Made by a program: the position numbers and the translations under genes. This document shows, in pieces, positions 35,607 to 44,633 of a DNA stretch of 56,143 nt; the stretch's first letter is position 1, and each line of letters opens with the position of its first letter. The DNA is from Acidimicrobiia bacterium (GTDB taxonomy: Bacteria > Actinomycetota > Acidimicrobiia > Spongiisociales > UBA5794): contig JAOZRW010000001.1 of NCBI GenBank assembly GCA_029939995.1, positions 97,800 to 153,942 on the forward strand, read 5' to 3'. The notes beneath the pieces are model-generated. The model was not told the DNA's origin. It saw only the letters and a program-made list of their open reading frames with translations, and made no database searches.

Positions 35607-36611
35607 TCACCCGCCGATGTAGGACATCTCCACCTTCGGGAGGCCGATCGATACGCCGGTCCGCTCCTCGCTGTACCGATCGGTACGGGACTCCCACACA
35701 CTCGTGACGAGCTCGGCGATCTCGGCGTCGGTGGCGCCGTCTCGCAGCGGGCCGCGCAGATCGGTGCCGTCGACTCCGAACAGGCACGTGTAGATCGATC
35801 CGTCTGCGGAGAGGCGCAAGCGTGTGCACTCGCCGCAGAACGGTTGCGACACGGAGGAGATCACACCGATCTCACCGCCGCCGTCCCGATAGCGCCACCG
35901 GTTGGCGACCTCACCCTGATAGTTCGATTCGACCGGGTCCAGCGGCCATTCGGCGCCGATCGTCTCGAGGATCTCGCCGGCGGTGATCACGTCCGTCATC
36001 TGCCATCCGTTGGAGGATCCGACGTCCATGTACTCGATGAACCGGACGATGTGCCCGGTGCCGCGGAAGGCTCGTGCGATGTCGACGATGGACTGCTCGT
36101 TGAGCCCGCGCTGGACGACGGTGTTGATCTTGATCGGCGTGAGACCGGCTTCGTTCGCCGCGTCGATCCCTTCGAGAACGCGGGCGACGGGGAAGTCGAC
36201 GTCGGCCGTACGCCGGAACAGGGCGTCGTCGACGGCATCCAGACTCACCGTGATCCGGTCGAGGCCCGCAGCGGCGAGCGCCGAAGCGTGCCGGGCGAGG
36301 ATGCTTCCGTTCGTCGTCAGGGCGATGTCCCCGATCCCCTCGACCCCGGCGATCATCTCCACGAGGCTCGGAAGGTCGTGCCGCAGCAGCGGTTCTCCGC
36401 CCGTGAGACGAACCTTCTCGACGCCGAGATCGGCGAGGGTGCGAACGAGTCGCTCGATCTCCTCGAACGTGAGGACCTCCTCACGGGGGAGGAACGCATG
36501 ATCCCGGCCGTACGCGTCACGAGGCATGCAATAGGTGCACCGGAAGTTGCAGCGGTCCGTGACGGACACGCGCAGATCACGCAGCGGTCTTCCGAGGGCA
36601 TCGATCAACAT
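35607..36611 (-). CDS. moaA: GTP 3',8-cyclase MoaA (molybdenum cofactor synthesis)
   Basis: Radical-SAM enzyme that converts GTP to 3',8-cyclo-7,8-dihydroGTP, the first step to molybdopterin. The 334-residue protein has the SAM cluster CNFRCTYC (Cys21, 25, 28), the GGEPLLR motif near residue 71, and the C-terminal cluster CGECTRLRLSADGSIYTCLFG. It ends in the conserved GG needed for catalysis. TAGCCT lies 6 bases before the ATG, so it has its own leaderless promoter 39 bases after folKE. No other moa gene is present. Confidence 0.96.
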   Translation of the reverse strand: MLIDALGRPLRDLRVSVTDRCNFRCTYCMPRDAYGRDHAFLPREEVLTFEEIERLVRTLADLGVEKVRLTGGEPLLRHDLPSLVEMIAGVEGIGDIALTTNGSILARHASALAAAGLDRITVSLDAVDDALFRRTADVDFPVARVLEGIDAANEAGLTPIKINTVVQRGLNEQSIVDIARAFRGTGHIVRFIEYMDVGSSNGWQMTDVITAGEILETIGAEWPLDPVESNYQGEVANRWRYRDGGGEIGVISSVSQPFCGECTRLRLSADGSIYTCLFGVDGTDLRGPLRDGATDAEIAELVTSVWESRTDRYSEERTGVSIGLPKVEMSYIGG

Positions 36612-36617
36612 GGTCGA

Positions 36618-36623
36618 AGGCTA
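36618..36623 (-). promoter_or_regulatory. -10 box of leaderless moaA
   Basis: TAGCCT on the minus strand, 6 bases before the moaA ATG. Confidence 0.55.
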
Positions 36624-36650
36624 CCGACCTGCGGGCGTCTGCGGGACGGT

Positions 36651-37766
36651 TCAGCGGGCGAGGTCGAGGAACTCGTTCCTGGTCCGCGGGTCGTCCTTGA
36701 ACGTGCCGCGCATGGCGCTCGTCACCATGGCGCTCTCCTGCTTCTGGACGCCGCGCATCATCATGCAGAGATGCCGCCCCTCCATGATGACGGCGACGCC
36801 GTACGGGTCGAGGATGTCGATGAGCGCATCGGCGACCTGGTTCGTCAGCCGCTCCTGCACCTGGAGGCGCCGTGCGAACACGTCGACGATGCGGGCCACC
36901 TTCGAGAGGCCGATGATCTTCCCCTTCGGGAGATAGGCGACCGCCGCCTTGCCGAAGAAGGGAAGCATGTGATGCTCGCACATCGAGTAGAACTCGATGT
37001 CCTTGACGAGGACCATCTCGTCGGCTCCTTCGGCGTCGAACACCGCGTCGTTCACGACCTCCTCGAGCGACGTGGAGTAGCCGCTCGTCAGGAAGTCCAT
37101 CGCCTTCGCCACACGCAGCGGCGTGCGAACGAGCCCCTCGCGGTCGGGGTCCTCCCCGATCTCGACGAGTTGCTCACGCACGAGCCCCTCGAACCTGGGG
37201 GCGTAGACGTCCACGACGTCGTCGAAGTCCTCCGGCGCCCGGGGCGTATACGGGGTGTTGAGTTGAATCGCCATGACCGGTTGAACCTCCCCCCGGCCGA
37301 TTTGTTCCGCGATCTCGAAGACGGTCCGCCCGTCTGCGGGATGCACCCAGTCCGGGGCGACGTCCGCGATCGGGACCGCCACGTGCGCTTCGGTGATCGC
37401 CGCCGGGTCGGGGATCTTCCACCCGTCGAGATCGAGCTCGGTCTCCCCGTAGTAGGCGATGTCGAGATCGATCCGTCGCGGCGCATCCGGATCGTCGCCC
37501 CGTTCGCGCCCGAGCGCCGCCTCGATCCCTCGCAGCACCGCGCGGAGTCTCTCGGGGTCCAGGTCCGTGCAGACGAGCGCAGCCGCGTTGAAGAAGTCGG
37601 GGGCCTCGGTCGGCCCACCGACCGACGGACTCTCGTACAAGCGACTGACGTTCTCGACCCTGATATCCCGCGCCCTGCGGAGCATCCGGATCGCTTCGGG
37701 GAGGTTCCGCTCCCGCTCGATGTTGGACCCGAGCACGATGATCGCCCGGGCTGTTCCTTCACGCAT
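36651..37766 (-). CDS. folKE: Bifunctional HPPK (FolK) and GTP cyclohydrolase I (FolE)
   Basis: One 371-residue protein carries two folate enzymes from opposite ends of the early pathway. Residues about 6-165 are 6-hydroxymethyl-dihydropterin pyrophosphokinase ([30 protein letters not shown]). Residues about 185-371 are GTP cyclohydrolase I ([19 protein letters not shown]; zinc ligands in MCEHHMLPF near residue 262 and HLCMMMRGV near 333; TSAMRGTF). Both active-site sets look intact. A FolKE fusion is known from Lactococcus lactis but is uncommon. It overlaps folB by 8 bases. Confidence 0.94.
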   Translation of the reverse strand: MREGTARAIIVLGSNIERERNLPEAIRMLRRARDIRVENVSRLYESPSVGGPTEAPDFFNAAALVCTDLDPERLRAVLRGIEAALGRERGDDPDAPRRIDLDIAYYGETELDLDGWKIPDPAAITEAHVAVPIADVAPDWVHPADGRTVFEIAEQIGRGEVQPVMAIQLNTPYTPRAPEDFDDVVDVYAPRFEGLVREQLVEIGEDPDREGLVRTPLRVAKAMDFLTSGYSTSLEEVVNDAVFDAEGADEMVLVKDIEFYSMCEHHMLPFFGKAAVAYLPKGKIIGLSKVARIVDVFARRLQVQERLTNQVADALIDILDPYGVAVIMEGRHLCMMMRGVQKQESAMVTSAMRGTFKDDPRTRNEFLDLAR

Positions 37767-38163
37767 CGTCGTCTCCCCTGGTTCTGCGGATCGTGATCCC
37801 CACGGATCGGGCGTGCCGGAGTGCGCCCGGCTTCTCGACCGTCATCTCCACCGCCTCGATCCTCTCGTCGGATTCGAAGCAGATCTCGGCGAGTTCCGCG
37901 ACGAGTCGCTCGACGAGCATCGGTTCGCCGCGTTCGATGTGGGCGATGAGGCGCTTCGTGATCGTCCTGTAGTTGACGGCGTCCTCGATGTCATCGCTGA
38001 TCGAAGCGGGACGCGTATCGGCCCAGAGCGTCGCGTTGACGAGGATCTCCTGAGGGTTGACCCGTTCGTCCGGGTTGATCCCGAGGATCCCCGAGACGGA
38101 GAGATCGGTGATGTGGATCCGATCGAGCCTCTCGCGGCTTGCGGATTGTCGCTCGGAGCTCAT
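37759..38163 (-). CDS. folB: Dihydroneopterin aldolase FolB
   Basis: Converts dihydroneopterin to 6-hydroxymethyl-dihydropterin and glycolaldehyde, the step between FolE and FolK. The 134-residue protein has [69 protein letters not shown] and [19 protein letters not shown], all family hallmarks. The ATG overlaps the SDR stop as ATGA; the frame upstream is antisense-like and not used. FolP is not in the window. Confidence 0.93.
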   Translation of the reverse strand: MSSERQSASRERLDRIHITDLSVSGILGINPDERVNPQEILVNATLWADTRPASISDDIEDAVNYRTITKRLIAHIERGEPMLVERLVAELAEICFESDERIEAVEMTVEKPGALRHARSVGITIRRTRGDDDA

Positions 38164-38891
38164 ACCAGGTGCCCTCCGCCGTCGACCCGGACGATCTCGC
38201 CGGTGATGAAGTCGTTCTCGAGGAGGGCGAGTGCAGCCGCCACGACCGGCTCGGTCCCGCCGACACGGCCGAGCGGAAGGTCCTCCGCGAGCCGCAGTGC
38301 GTAGTCGTCGTCCTCCGAACCCGGAGGGAGGATGACGCCCAGAGCCACGGCGTTGACCCGGATCCTCGGGGCGAGTTGCAGCGCTGCAGCTCTGGTGAAG
38401 GCGTCGATGGCGCCTTTCGCGACGATGTAGCTGAAGTGCTCCCGGTACGGCGTCCGGGTGCGGACGTCGGTGACGTTGACGACGGACCCTTCCATGTCGT
38501 CCGGGAGCGCTGCGGCGAACGCCTGGGTGGCGAACACGGGAGCGCCCAGCGTCAGATCCAGCGTCGCCCGCCACGCATCGAGCTCCACGTTCCGGATCGT
38601 GTCCGACGGGAACCCCGAGGCGCTGTTGACGAGGATCGACGGGGGTCCGAGTCGTTCGGTCGCCAGTTCCACGAGGGTGGACGTCGTCGACGGGTCGGAC
38701 AGGTCGACCGATCCGGCCGCGGCCTGCACACCGAGACGACGGGCCATCTCGGCCGTCTCCTCGGCCGGTCCGGCGGAGCGGTTGTAGTGGATGAACACGT
38801 CGACACCCGCCTGTGCGAGGCCGAGCGCAAGCGCTCGACCGACGCGAACGCCGCCGCCCGTGATGATTCCTGTTCGTCCGCGAAGCTCCAT
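38160..38891 (-). CDS. Pteridine-reductase-like SDR (FolM/PTR1 type)
   Basis: A 243-residue SDR at the head of the folate operon. Its cofactor motif is TGGGVRVG (near residue 11), with Arg at the second Gly position; TGxxxRxG is the hallmark of PTR1 and FolM pteridine reductases. The catalytic YIVAK is near residue 153, and the C-terminus is DFITGEIVRVDGG. With folB and folKE directly downstream and coupled by ATGA, reduction of a dihydropterin or dihydrofolate is the best guess. It may stand in for a classical dihydrofolate reductase. Start chosen at ATG 38891, 7 bases after TACGCT. Confidence 0.85.
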   Translation of the reverse strand: MELRGRTGIITGGGVRVGRALALGLAQAGVDVFIHYNRSAGPAEETAEMARRLGVQAAAGSVDLSDPSTTSTLVELATERLGPPSILVNSASGFPSDTIRNVELDAWRATLDLTLGAPVFATQAFAAALPDDMEGSVVNVTDVRTRTPYREHFSYIVAKGAIDAFTRAAALQLAPRIRVNAVALGVILPPGSEDDDYALRLAEDLPLGRVGGTEPVVAAALALLENDFITGEIVRVDGGGHLV

Positions 38892-38898
38892 ACCGGTG

Positions 38899-38904
38899 AG
38901 CGTA
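38899..38904 (-). promoter_or_regulatory. -10 box of the folate operon
   Basis: TACGCT on the minus strand, 7 bases before the SDR ATG at 38891. Confidence 0.55.
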
Positions 38905-38959
38905 ACCCGCGGGAGGGCCATCTCCTTCCCAGTTCCCTCCCCGTTCCCGCTGGAGCGCC

Positions 38960-38965
38960 TATCCT
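38960..38965 (+). promoter_or_regulatory. -10 box of a leaderless transcript
   Basis: TATCCT, 7 bases before the GTG at 38973. Confidence 0.5.
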
Positions 38966-38972
38966 GCACTCC

Positions 38973-39560
38973 GTGAGCAAGGAAGACCCGAAACCCGGCC
39001 GCTGGATCCTCCCCGCCATCGTGGTGGCGCTGATCGGATTCACCTATCTGTTCGTCAACGCCCTTCCCCCGGCCGAGATCCCGGTCGGTACCACGACCAC
39101 GATCGCGGCGCAGAACACGACGACGACCGTCCCGGAATCGGAAACCACCACGACGACGCTCCCGGCCGACATCGCCGCATTCCTGAAACTCGTCGACGAC
39201 TACGCCGCCACGGCGAACGTGATCGCGGATGACATCGACACGACGAACACGGCATGGGAAGAACGAGAGGACGGCGTTCCCTCGTTCAACGACACGCTGG
39301 CCGCGTTCGAAGCGGCGCAGGCGGAAGCGCAGACGCTGAGCGACAACGTCGAAGGGACCAATCCGCCCGACGCCTATGTGACGGTGTGGCCGAACGCTGT
39401 GACGGCTGCGGCCGACCTTCCTGCAGGGGTCAACGCCGTCATCGAAGGCCTCCGTGCCCCCGACGATGGAACGGCACGGCGGGAAGCCGTCGCAGCCTAC
39501 GAAGAGCTGACGGTGGCGTTCCTCGCGGCCCTCGACGAAGTCAGGGCAGCGACCCCGTAG
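38973..39560 (+). CDS. Membrane-anchored or secreted protein, unknown
   Basis: A 195-residue protein with a short charged N-terminus, one hydrophobic helix (WILPAIVVALIGFTYLFVNAL, about 11-31), a Thr-rich linker and a helical acidic outer domain (residues about 65-195) with repeated Ala/Glu/Asp heptad-like spacing. No motif recognised. The GTG is chosen because TATCCT lies 7 bases upstream; the frame upstream is antisense to the SDR. The linker resembles those of the 34218 and 47525 proteins. Confidence 0.72.
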   Translation: MSKEDPKPGRWILPAIVVALIGFTYLFVNALPPAEIPVGTTTTIAAQNTTTTVPESETTTTTLPADIAAFLKLVDDYAATANVIADDIDTTNTAWEEREDGVPSFNDTLAAFEAAQAEAQTLSDNVEGTNPPDAYVTVWPNAVTAAADLPAGVNAVIEGLRAPDDGTARREAVAAYEELTVAFLAALDEVRAATP

Positions 39561-39578
39561 CCCGGAATCCGTCTCCGC

Positions 39579-40583
39579 CTACCGGTTCTCCAGCGCGCTG
39601 CAGATCGTCTCCGTCATCAGCGTCGCGACGATGTACGGATCGGCATTGGCGTTGGGACGGCGGTCCTCGATGTAGCCCTTCTGTTCCCGAGCGGTCTGCC
39701 AGGGGATCCGAACCGAAGCACCGCGATTCGACACGCCGTACGAGTACTCGGTCCACGGTGCCGTCTCGTGCAGGCCCGTCAGACGCCGCTCGATCCCGGC
39801 CCCGTAGCCCTTGATGTGCTCCTGAGCCTTCTCTCCGAGCGCCTCGCACGCGGCGATGATCGGCTCGTACGATTCGCGCATCGCGGCCGTCGAGAAGTTG
39901 GTATGCATGCCGGCACCGTTCCAGTCGCCTTCGACCGGCTTCGGGTTGAGATGGGCGGAGATGTCGTAGTTCTCCGCGATCCGATAGAGCAACCAACGGG
40001 CCATCCAGAGATGATCGCCGACGGTGACGGGGTCGAGCGGGCCGATCTGGAACTCCCACTGCCCGATCATCACCTCGGCGTTGGTCCCGGAGATCATCAG
40101 TCCCGCTTCGATGCACGCGACCGTGTGATCCTCCACGACGTCGCGGCCCCAGATCTCGTCGGCGCCGACACCGCAGTAGTACCCGCCCTGAGGAGCCGGA
40201 TACCCGCCGATCGGCCAACCGTGAGGCCGCCCGTCCTTGTAGAAGGTGTACTCCTGCTCGAGCCCGAGCCACGGTTCCTGGTCCTCGTAGCGCTCGTAGG
40301 CGGCCACGCACGCGGCCCGGTGGTTCGACGGATGCGGCTCCATGTCGACGGTCAGGACCTCGCACAGGACGAGGACGTCGTCGCCCCCGCGGATCGGGTC
40401 GGGTCGGATGAACACGGGCCGCAGCACGCAGTCGGATTCGACGCCGGGCGCCTGCTCGGTGCTCGATCCGTCGAATCCCCACAACGGCGGTTCCTCACCG
40501 GTGGGAATGACCTTCGTCTTCGATCGGAGCTTGGCCGTCGGCTTCTGCCCGTCGATCCATATGTATTCGGCCCGGTAGGGCAT
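39579..40583 (-). CDS. glnII: Glutamine synthetase type II (GlnII)
   Basis: Makes glutamine from glutamate, ammonia and ATP. The 334-residue protein is the short eukaryote-like GSII: MPYRAEYIWIDGQKPTAKLRSKTKVI, PPLWGFDGSSTEQAPG, ACVAAYERYEDQEPWLGLEQEYTFY, GGYYCGVGADEIWGRDVVEDH, AHLNPKPVEGDWNGAGMHTNFST and SNRGASVRIPW. Bacterial GSII occurs in Streptomyces, Frankia and rhizobia, usually beside GSI. GGAGG stands 4 bases before the ATG. No regulator gene is adjacent. Confidence 0.95.
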   Translation of the reverse strand: MPYRAEYIWIDGQKPTAKLRSKTKVIPTGEEPPLWGFDGSSTEQAPGVESDCVLRPVFIRPDPIRGGDDVLVLCEVLTVDMEPHPSNHRAACVAAYERYEDQEPWLGLEQEYTFYKDGRPHGWPIGGYPAPQGGYYCGVGADEIWGRDVVEDHTVACIEAGLMISGTNAEVMIGQWEFQIGPLDPVTVGDHLWMARWLLYRIAENYDISAHLNPKPVEGDWNGAGMHTNFSTAAMRESYEPIIAACEALGEKAQEHIKGYGAGIERRLTGLHETAPWTEYSYGVSNRGASVRIPWQTAREQKGYIEDRRPNANADPYIVATLMTETICSALENR

Positions 40584-40679
40584 CGTTCCTCCAAAGCTCG
40601 GTTCGGCGCGCGGAAGCTTGCCACACCCCGGGTCGCTTCGCACGCCTTCAGCTACGGGCGGGGATGAGTGCTCCGCCGG

Positions 40680-42194
40680 TCAGACGAATTCGATCCCCTG
40701 GGCGAGCGGCAGCTCACCGGACCAGTTGATCGTCACCGTCTGACGGCGCATGTACGCCTTCCACGCGTCGGAGCCCGATTCGCGACCGCCGCCGGTCTCC
40801 TTCTCACCGCCGAATGCCCCGCCGATCTCGGCGCCGGACGGGCCGATGTTGACGTTGGCGATCCCGCAGTCCGAGCCCTCCGGTCCGAGGAACTGCTCGG
40901 ATGCGCTCACCGAGTCCGTGAAGATGGACGACGAGAGTCCCTGCGTCACGCCGTTGTTGATCTTGATCGCCTCTTCGACCGAGTCCACTTCGATGACGTA
41001 GAGGATCGGGGCGAACGTCTCGATCTGGAGGATCGGGGCGTCGGACGGCATCTTGATGATCGTCGGTTCAACGAAGTAGCCGGGTCCGTCGATGACACCG
41101 CCGCCGTGGAGGAGCTCGCCCCCCTGTTCCTGTGCGATGCCGACCGCTGCGGAGAAGTTCGCGACCGCGATCTCGTCGATGAGCGGCCCCATCAGGTTCG
41201 CCTCGTCGAGCGGGTCCCCGATCTGCACCGTGCGGTAGGCCGAGACGAGCCGGCGGGTCAACTCCTCGGACACGCCCTTCTGGACGATGAGACGACGCAG
41301 CGACGTGCACCGCTGGCCCGCGGTCCCGACGGCCGCGAAGACGGCGGCTCTCGTGGCCAGATCGAGATCGGCGTCGTCCATGACGATCATGGCGTTGTTC
41401 CCGCCGAGTTCGAGGAGCGACCGCCCGAGCCGCTTGGCGACGGCCACGCCGACCTTCTCGCCCATGCCGCACGAACCGGTCGCGGAGATGAGCGGAACGC
41501 GTCGGTCGTTGATCATGACGTCCCCGACCTCGGCTCCCGAACCGACGGCGAGGCTGAAGACTCCTTCGAATCCGGACCCCTCCATGGCTCGCGCGGCGAG
41601 CTTCGTGGTCGCGACCGCGGTGAGCGGCGTCTTCGACGACGGCTTCCAGATGAGGGTGTCTCCGGCGACGGCGGCGATCATGGCGTTCCACGCCCAGACG
41701 GCGACGGGGAAGTTGAACGACGTGATGATCCCGACCGGTCCGAGCGGCTGCCACTGCTCGTACATGCGGTGACGGGGGCGTTCCGACGCGATCGTGAGAC
41801 CGTAGAGTTGGCGGGAGAGCCCGACGGCGAAGTCGGTGATGTCGATCATCTCCTGGACTTCGCCCTCACCCTCGGCTTTGATCTTCCCCATCTCGAGGGC
41901 GACCAGCGCACCGAGGGGTTCCTGGTACTCGCGGAGCAGATCGCCGATGTCGCGCACGAACTTGCCGCGCTCGGGGGCGGGCAGCATGCGCCACTCGGCG
42001 AACGTCCCGGTCGCGGTGGCGACGACCTTCTCGTAGTCGTCGCCGTCGGCTCGCTTGACGGAACCGATGATCTCACCCGTCGACGGGTTCTCGACCTCGA
42101 GCTCGGTCCCGCCGGTCTCGAGCCATCCACGGGCGTACGCGCCTGCGTTGACGTCGTGCAGGTCGAGTGCTGAGAAAATGGCGTCGCGATTCAT
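40680..42194 (-). CDS. Aldehyde dehydrogenase, ALDH7 type (aminoadipate semialdehyde dehydrogenase-like)
   Basis: Oxidises an aldehyde, probably 2-aminoadipate semialdehyde or a related amino-aldehyde of lysine breakdown, with NAD. The 504-residue protein has GNNAMI preceded by LELG (catalytic Glu near 262), GQRCTSLRRLI (catalytic Cys near 296), and the ALDH7-specific GGEKETGGGRESGSDAWKAYMRRQT. AGGAGGT lies 6 bases before the ATG at 42194. The neighbours (fatty acyl-CoA synthetase, GlnII) do not name the substrate. Confidence 0.92.
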   Translation of the reverse strand: MNRDAIFSALDLHDVNAGAYARGWLETGGTELEVENPSTGEIIGSVKRADGDDYEKVVATATGTFAEWRMLPAPERGKFVRDIGDLLREYQEPLGALVALEMGKIKAEGEGEVQEMIDITDFAVGLSRQLYGLTIASERPRHRMYEQWQPLGPVGIITSFNFPVAVWAWNAMIAAVAGDTLIWKPSSKTPLTAVATTKLAARAMEGSGFEGVFSLAVGSGAEVGDVMINDRRVPLISATGSCGMGEKVGVAVAKRLGRSLLELGGNNAMIVMDDADLDLATRAAVFAAVGTAGQRCTSLRRLIVQKGVSEELTRRLVSAYRTVQIGDPLDEANLMGPLIDEIAVANFSAAVGIAQEQGGELLHGGGVIDGPGYFVEPTIIKMPSDAPILQIETFAPILYVIEVDSVEEAIKINNGVTQGLSSSIFTDSVSASEQFLGPEGSDCGIANVNIGPSGAEIGGAFGGEKETGGGRESGSDAWKAYMRRQTVTINWSGELPLAQGIEFV

Positions 42195-42303
42195 GCTCGG
42201 ACCTCCTGTCGGAATCGTTCGATGGTAGAACGGTAGTCGCCCCCCGTTGGCGCGATCTCTCGACCGTCCGATCACCGACATCCGAGCCCGGCGGTGTCCG
42301 CTC

Positions 42304-42309
42304 TAGAGT
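42304..42309 (+). promoter_or_regulatory. Probable -10 box of the acyl-CoA synthetase operon
   Basis: TAGAGT, 47 bases before the ATG at 42357; the leader holds an AAGAGAAGGGA ribosome site. Confidence 0.4.
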
Positions 42310-42356
42310 GCTTCCCGGCACCCGGACGCTCGACCGAAGAGAAGGGACACGCCAGT

Positions 42357-43859
42357 ATGACACCGCCGGTACCCGCTTTCGATTGGATCCACCACCACGC
42401 GGATCTTCGCCCCGACGCGGTGGCTCTCATCGATGCCGGACGCGACCTCACTCTCACGTATGCGGACCTCGAGGAGCAGGTCGGACGTCTGGCCGCATGG
42501 CTGGCATCGTCCGGGGTCGGTCCCGGCGATCGTGTGGCCTTTCTCGCAGGGAACACGACCGACGTCTTCGAAGCCCTGTTCGCCTGTGCGAAGCTCACGG
42601 CGATCCTCGTGCCGCTCAACTGGCGCCTTGCCGTCCCGGAGATGCAGTTCATCGTCGACGATTGCCGGCCGGACGTCCTGATCTACGAAGACACGTTCGC
42701 CGATGCGGCCGACCAGCTCGACATCGAGGTGAAGCTCGCCCTCGGGGCGGACTACGAAGCGGCCAAGGCACAGAGCGACCCCGACTCGGCCGGCCGGGTC
42801 GCCGCGACGCACGACGACCCGTGGGCGATCATGTACACGTCGGGAACGACGGGACATCCCAAGGGCGCTGTCGTCACACATGGGATGGTGTTCTGGAATG
42901 CCATCAACATCGGACATCCGGTGGGGCTGACGAGTGCCTCCACGAATCTCAATGTGCTGCCCACGTTCCACACCGCCGGGCTCAACCTGTATACGACGCC
43001 GTGCCTGCACATCGGAGCCCGGTCGATCAACCTCAGAGAGTTCGATGCCGAGGAGGTCCTGCGCTGGTTGGAGAGCGGGGAGATCACGCACTTCTTCGGC
43101 GTTCCCGCCATCTACCAGTTTCTCGCCGAGCACCCGCGATGGGCGACGGCGAACCTGGACGGCGTCGAGTCCTGGGCATGTGGCGGCGCCCCCATGCCGG
43201 TCGCGCTGCTCGAGCGGTATGCCGAGCACGGGATCGTCATTCGTCAGGGTATGGGCCTCACCGAGACGAGTCCAACGGTGTTCCTCACCGACGAGGCTCA
43301 TGCGATCTCGAAGGCCGGCTCGGTCGGCAAGCCGTCTCTGCACACCGAGATTCGCGTCGTGACCGAGGAAGGGGTCGACGTCGAACGGGGAGGCATCGGC
43401 GAACTGTGGGTTCGTGGGCCGAATGTCACCCCCGGCTACTGGGAGCGTCCTGAGGCCAATGAGGCGTCGTTCACCGATGGCTGGCTCCACACGGGGGATG
43501 CCGCACGAATCGACGACGACGGATACGTGTACATCGTCGACCGTTGGAAGGACATGTACATCTCGGGAGGAGAGAACGTCTACCCGGCAGAGGTCGAGCA
43601 GGTTGTCTTCCACCATCCCAACGTGCTCGACGTTGCCGTCATCGGCGTCCCCGACGAGCGGTGGGGGGAAGTCGGCGTCGCCGTCGTGGTACCGCGCGAT
43701 GCAGATTCGTTCGATGGCTCGGAGCTCCTTCAGTTCTGCGACGAGAAACTCGCTCGCTACAAGATCCCGAAACGCGTCGAGATCATCGACGAACTGCCTC
43801 GCAACGCGGCAGGAAAGGTGTTGAAGCGAGACCTGCGCGCGAGCTTCGTCGAATCGTGA
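42357..43859 (+). CDS. Acyl-CoA synthetase (AMP-forming, FadD-like)
   Basis: Activates a medium- or long-chain or aromatic acid to its CoA thioester. The 500-residue ANL enzyme has YTSGTTGHPKGAVVTHG near residue 159, GMGLTETSP near 300, the hinge DRWKDMYISGGENVYPAEVE near 397 and the C-terminal Lys in GKVLKRDLR near 490. Its stop overlaps the enoyl-CoA isomerase/hydratase start as GTGA, so both probably serve one beta-oxidation-type route. Substrate unknown. Confidence 0.92.
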   Translation: MTPPVPAFDWIHHHADLRPDAVALIDAGRDLTLTYADLEEQVGRLAAWLASSGVGPGDRVAFLAGNTTDVFEALFACAKLTAILVPLNWRLAVPEMQFIVDDCRPDVLIYEDTFADAADQLDIEVKLALGADYEAAKAQSDPDSAGRVAATHDDPWAIMYTSGTTGHPKGAVVTHGMVFWNAINIGHPVGLTSASTNLNVLPTFHTAGLNLYTTPCLHIGARSINLREFDAEEVLRWLESGEITHFFGVPAIYQFLAEHPRWATANLDGVESWACGGAPMPVALLERYAEHGIVIRQGMGLTETSPTVFLTDEAHAISKAGSVGKPSLHTEIRVVTEEGVDVERGGIGELWVRGPNVTPGYWERPEANEASFTDGWLHTGDAARIDDDGYVYIVDRWKDMYISGGENVYPAEVEQVVFHHPNVLDVAVIGVPDERWGEVGVAVVVPRDADSFDGSELLQFCDEKLARYKIPKRVEIIDELPRNAAGKVLKRDLRASFVES

Positions 43860-44620
43860 GCGGACACCCAGAGCCCCTCGTGGAGGTCTCGCTCGATCAT
43901 CCGATCGCGACGCTGACGCTGAACCGACCTCATCGTCACAACAGCCTCGTTCCGTCGCTCCTGCATGCCCTCATCGACGCAACGAACTCCGTCGCAGACG
44001 ACCCTGAGATCCGCTCGGTCGTGCTGTCGGCGAACGGTCGATCGTTCTCGACCGGGGGCGATGTCGCCGCCTTCTACGACCATCGAGACGACCTGTCTGC
44101 CTACGCCGAGGAAATCGTGGGGCTCCTCAACGAATCGATGATTGCGCTCATGCGGATATCACAGCCGGTCCTCGCCGCCGTGCACGGACCCGTGACCGGC
44201 GGATCCATGGGTCTCGTACTCGCATCCGATGTCGTCGTCGTTTCTCCGGCGGCGACATTCACCCCTTGGTACTCGGTCGTCGGGTTCGCCCCCGACGGTG
44301 GGTGGACGGCGCTGCTCCCCGACCGGATCGGCAAGGCGACCACGGCCGACGTCCTGTTCCGCAATCGGACGATCGACGCGTACGAAGCCGTCGCCCTGGG
44401 CCTGGCAACCGAGGTGGCTGCAGACGAGGCATTCGGCGATCGGGTGGCCACACTGGCTGCGATCATGGCGGAGGGGAAGAACACGGCGGTCAAGCGATCA
44501 CTCAACGCCGACGTCGACGAGACGGCCCGGCGGCTCGAGATCGAGCGACGGATCTTCGTGGAGCAGGTCGTCACGTCCGAATCCCTCCGGGGAATGGCGA
44601 CCTTCCTCGGGCGCGGCTGA
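43856..44620 (+). CDS. Enoyl-CoA hydratase/isomerase family protein
   Basis: A 254-residue crotonase-fold protein coupled to the acyl-CoA synthetase. RSFSTGGDVAAF near residue 61 supplies one oxyanion-hole backbone and GPVTGGSMGLVLASDVVV the second. The usual catalytic Glu of hydratases (as in PE-I-L-L-G) is replaced: the segment reads WYSVVGFAPDGGW, close to delta-isomerases of the PaaG/ECI kind. Isomerase activity is therefore more likely than hydration. The GTG overlaps the upstream stop. Confidence 0.87.
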   Translation: MSGHPEPLVEVSLDHPIATLTLNRPHRHNSLVPSLLHALIDATNSVADDPEIRSVVLSANGRSFSTGGDVAAFYDHRDDLSAYAEEIVGLLNESMIALMRISQPVLAAVHGPVTGGSMGLVLASDVVVVSPAATFTPWYSVVGFAPDGGWTALLPDRIGKATTADVLFRNRTIDAYEAVALGLATEVAADEAFGDRVATLAAIMAEGKNTAVKRSLNADVDETARRLEIERRIFVEQVVTSESLRGMATFLGRG

Positions 44621-44633
44621 CGGTTCCCCTCTC

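Noticed and set aside
35844-37796. A 650-codon open frame on the plus strand
   Set aside because: It is antisense to moaA and folKE and ignores their gene boundaries; no family resemblance.
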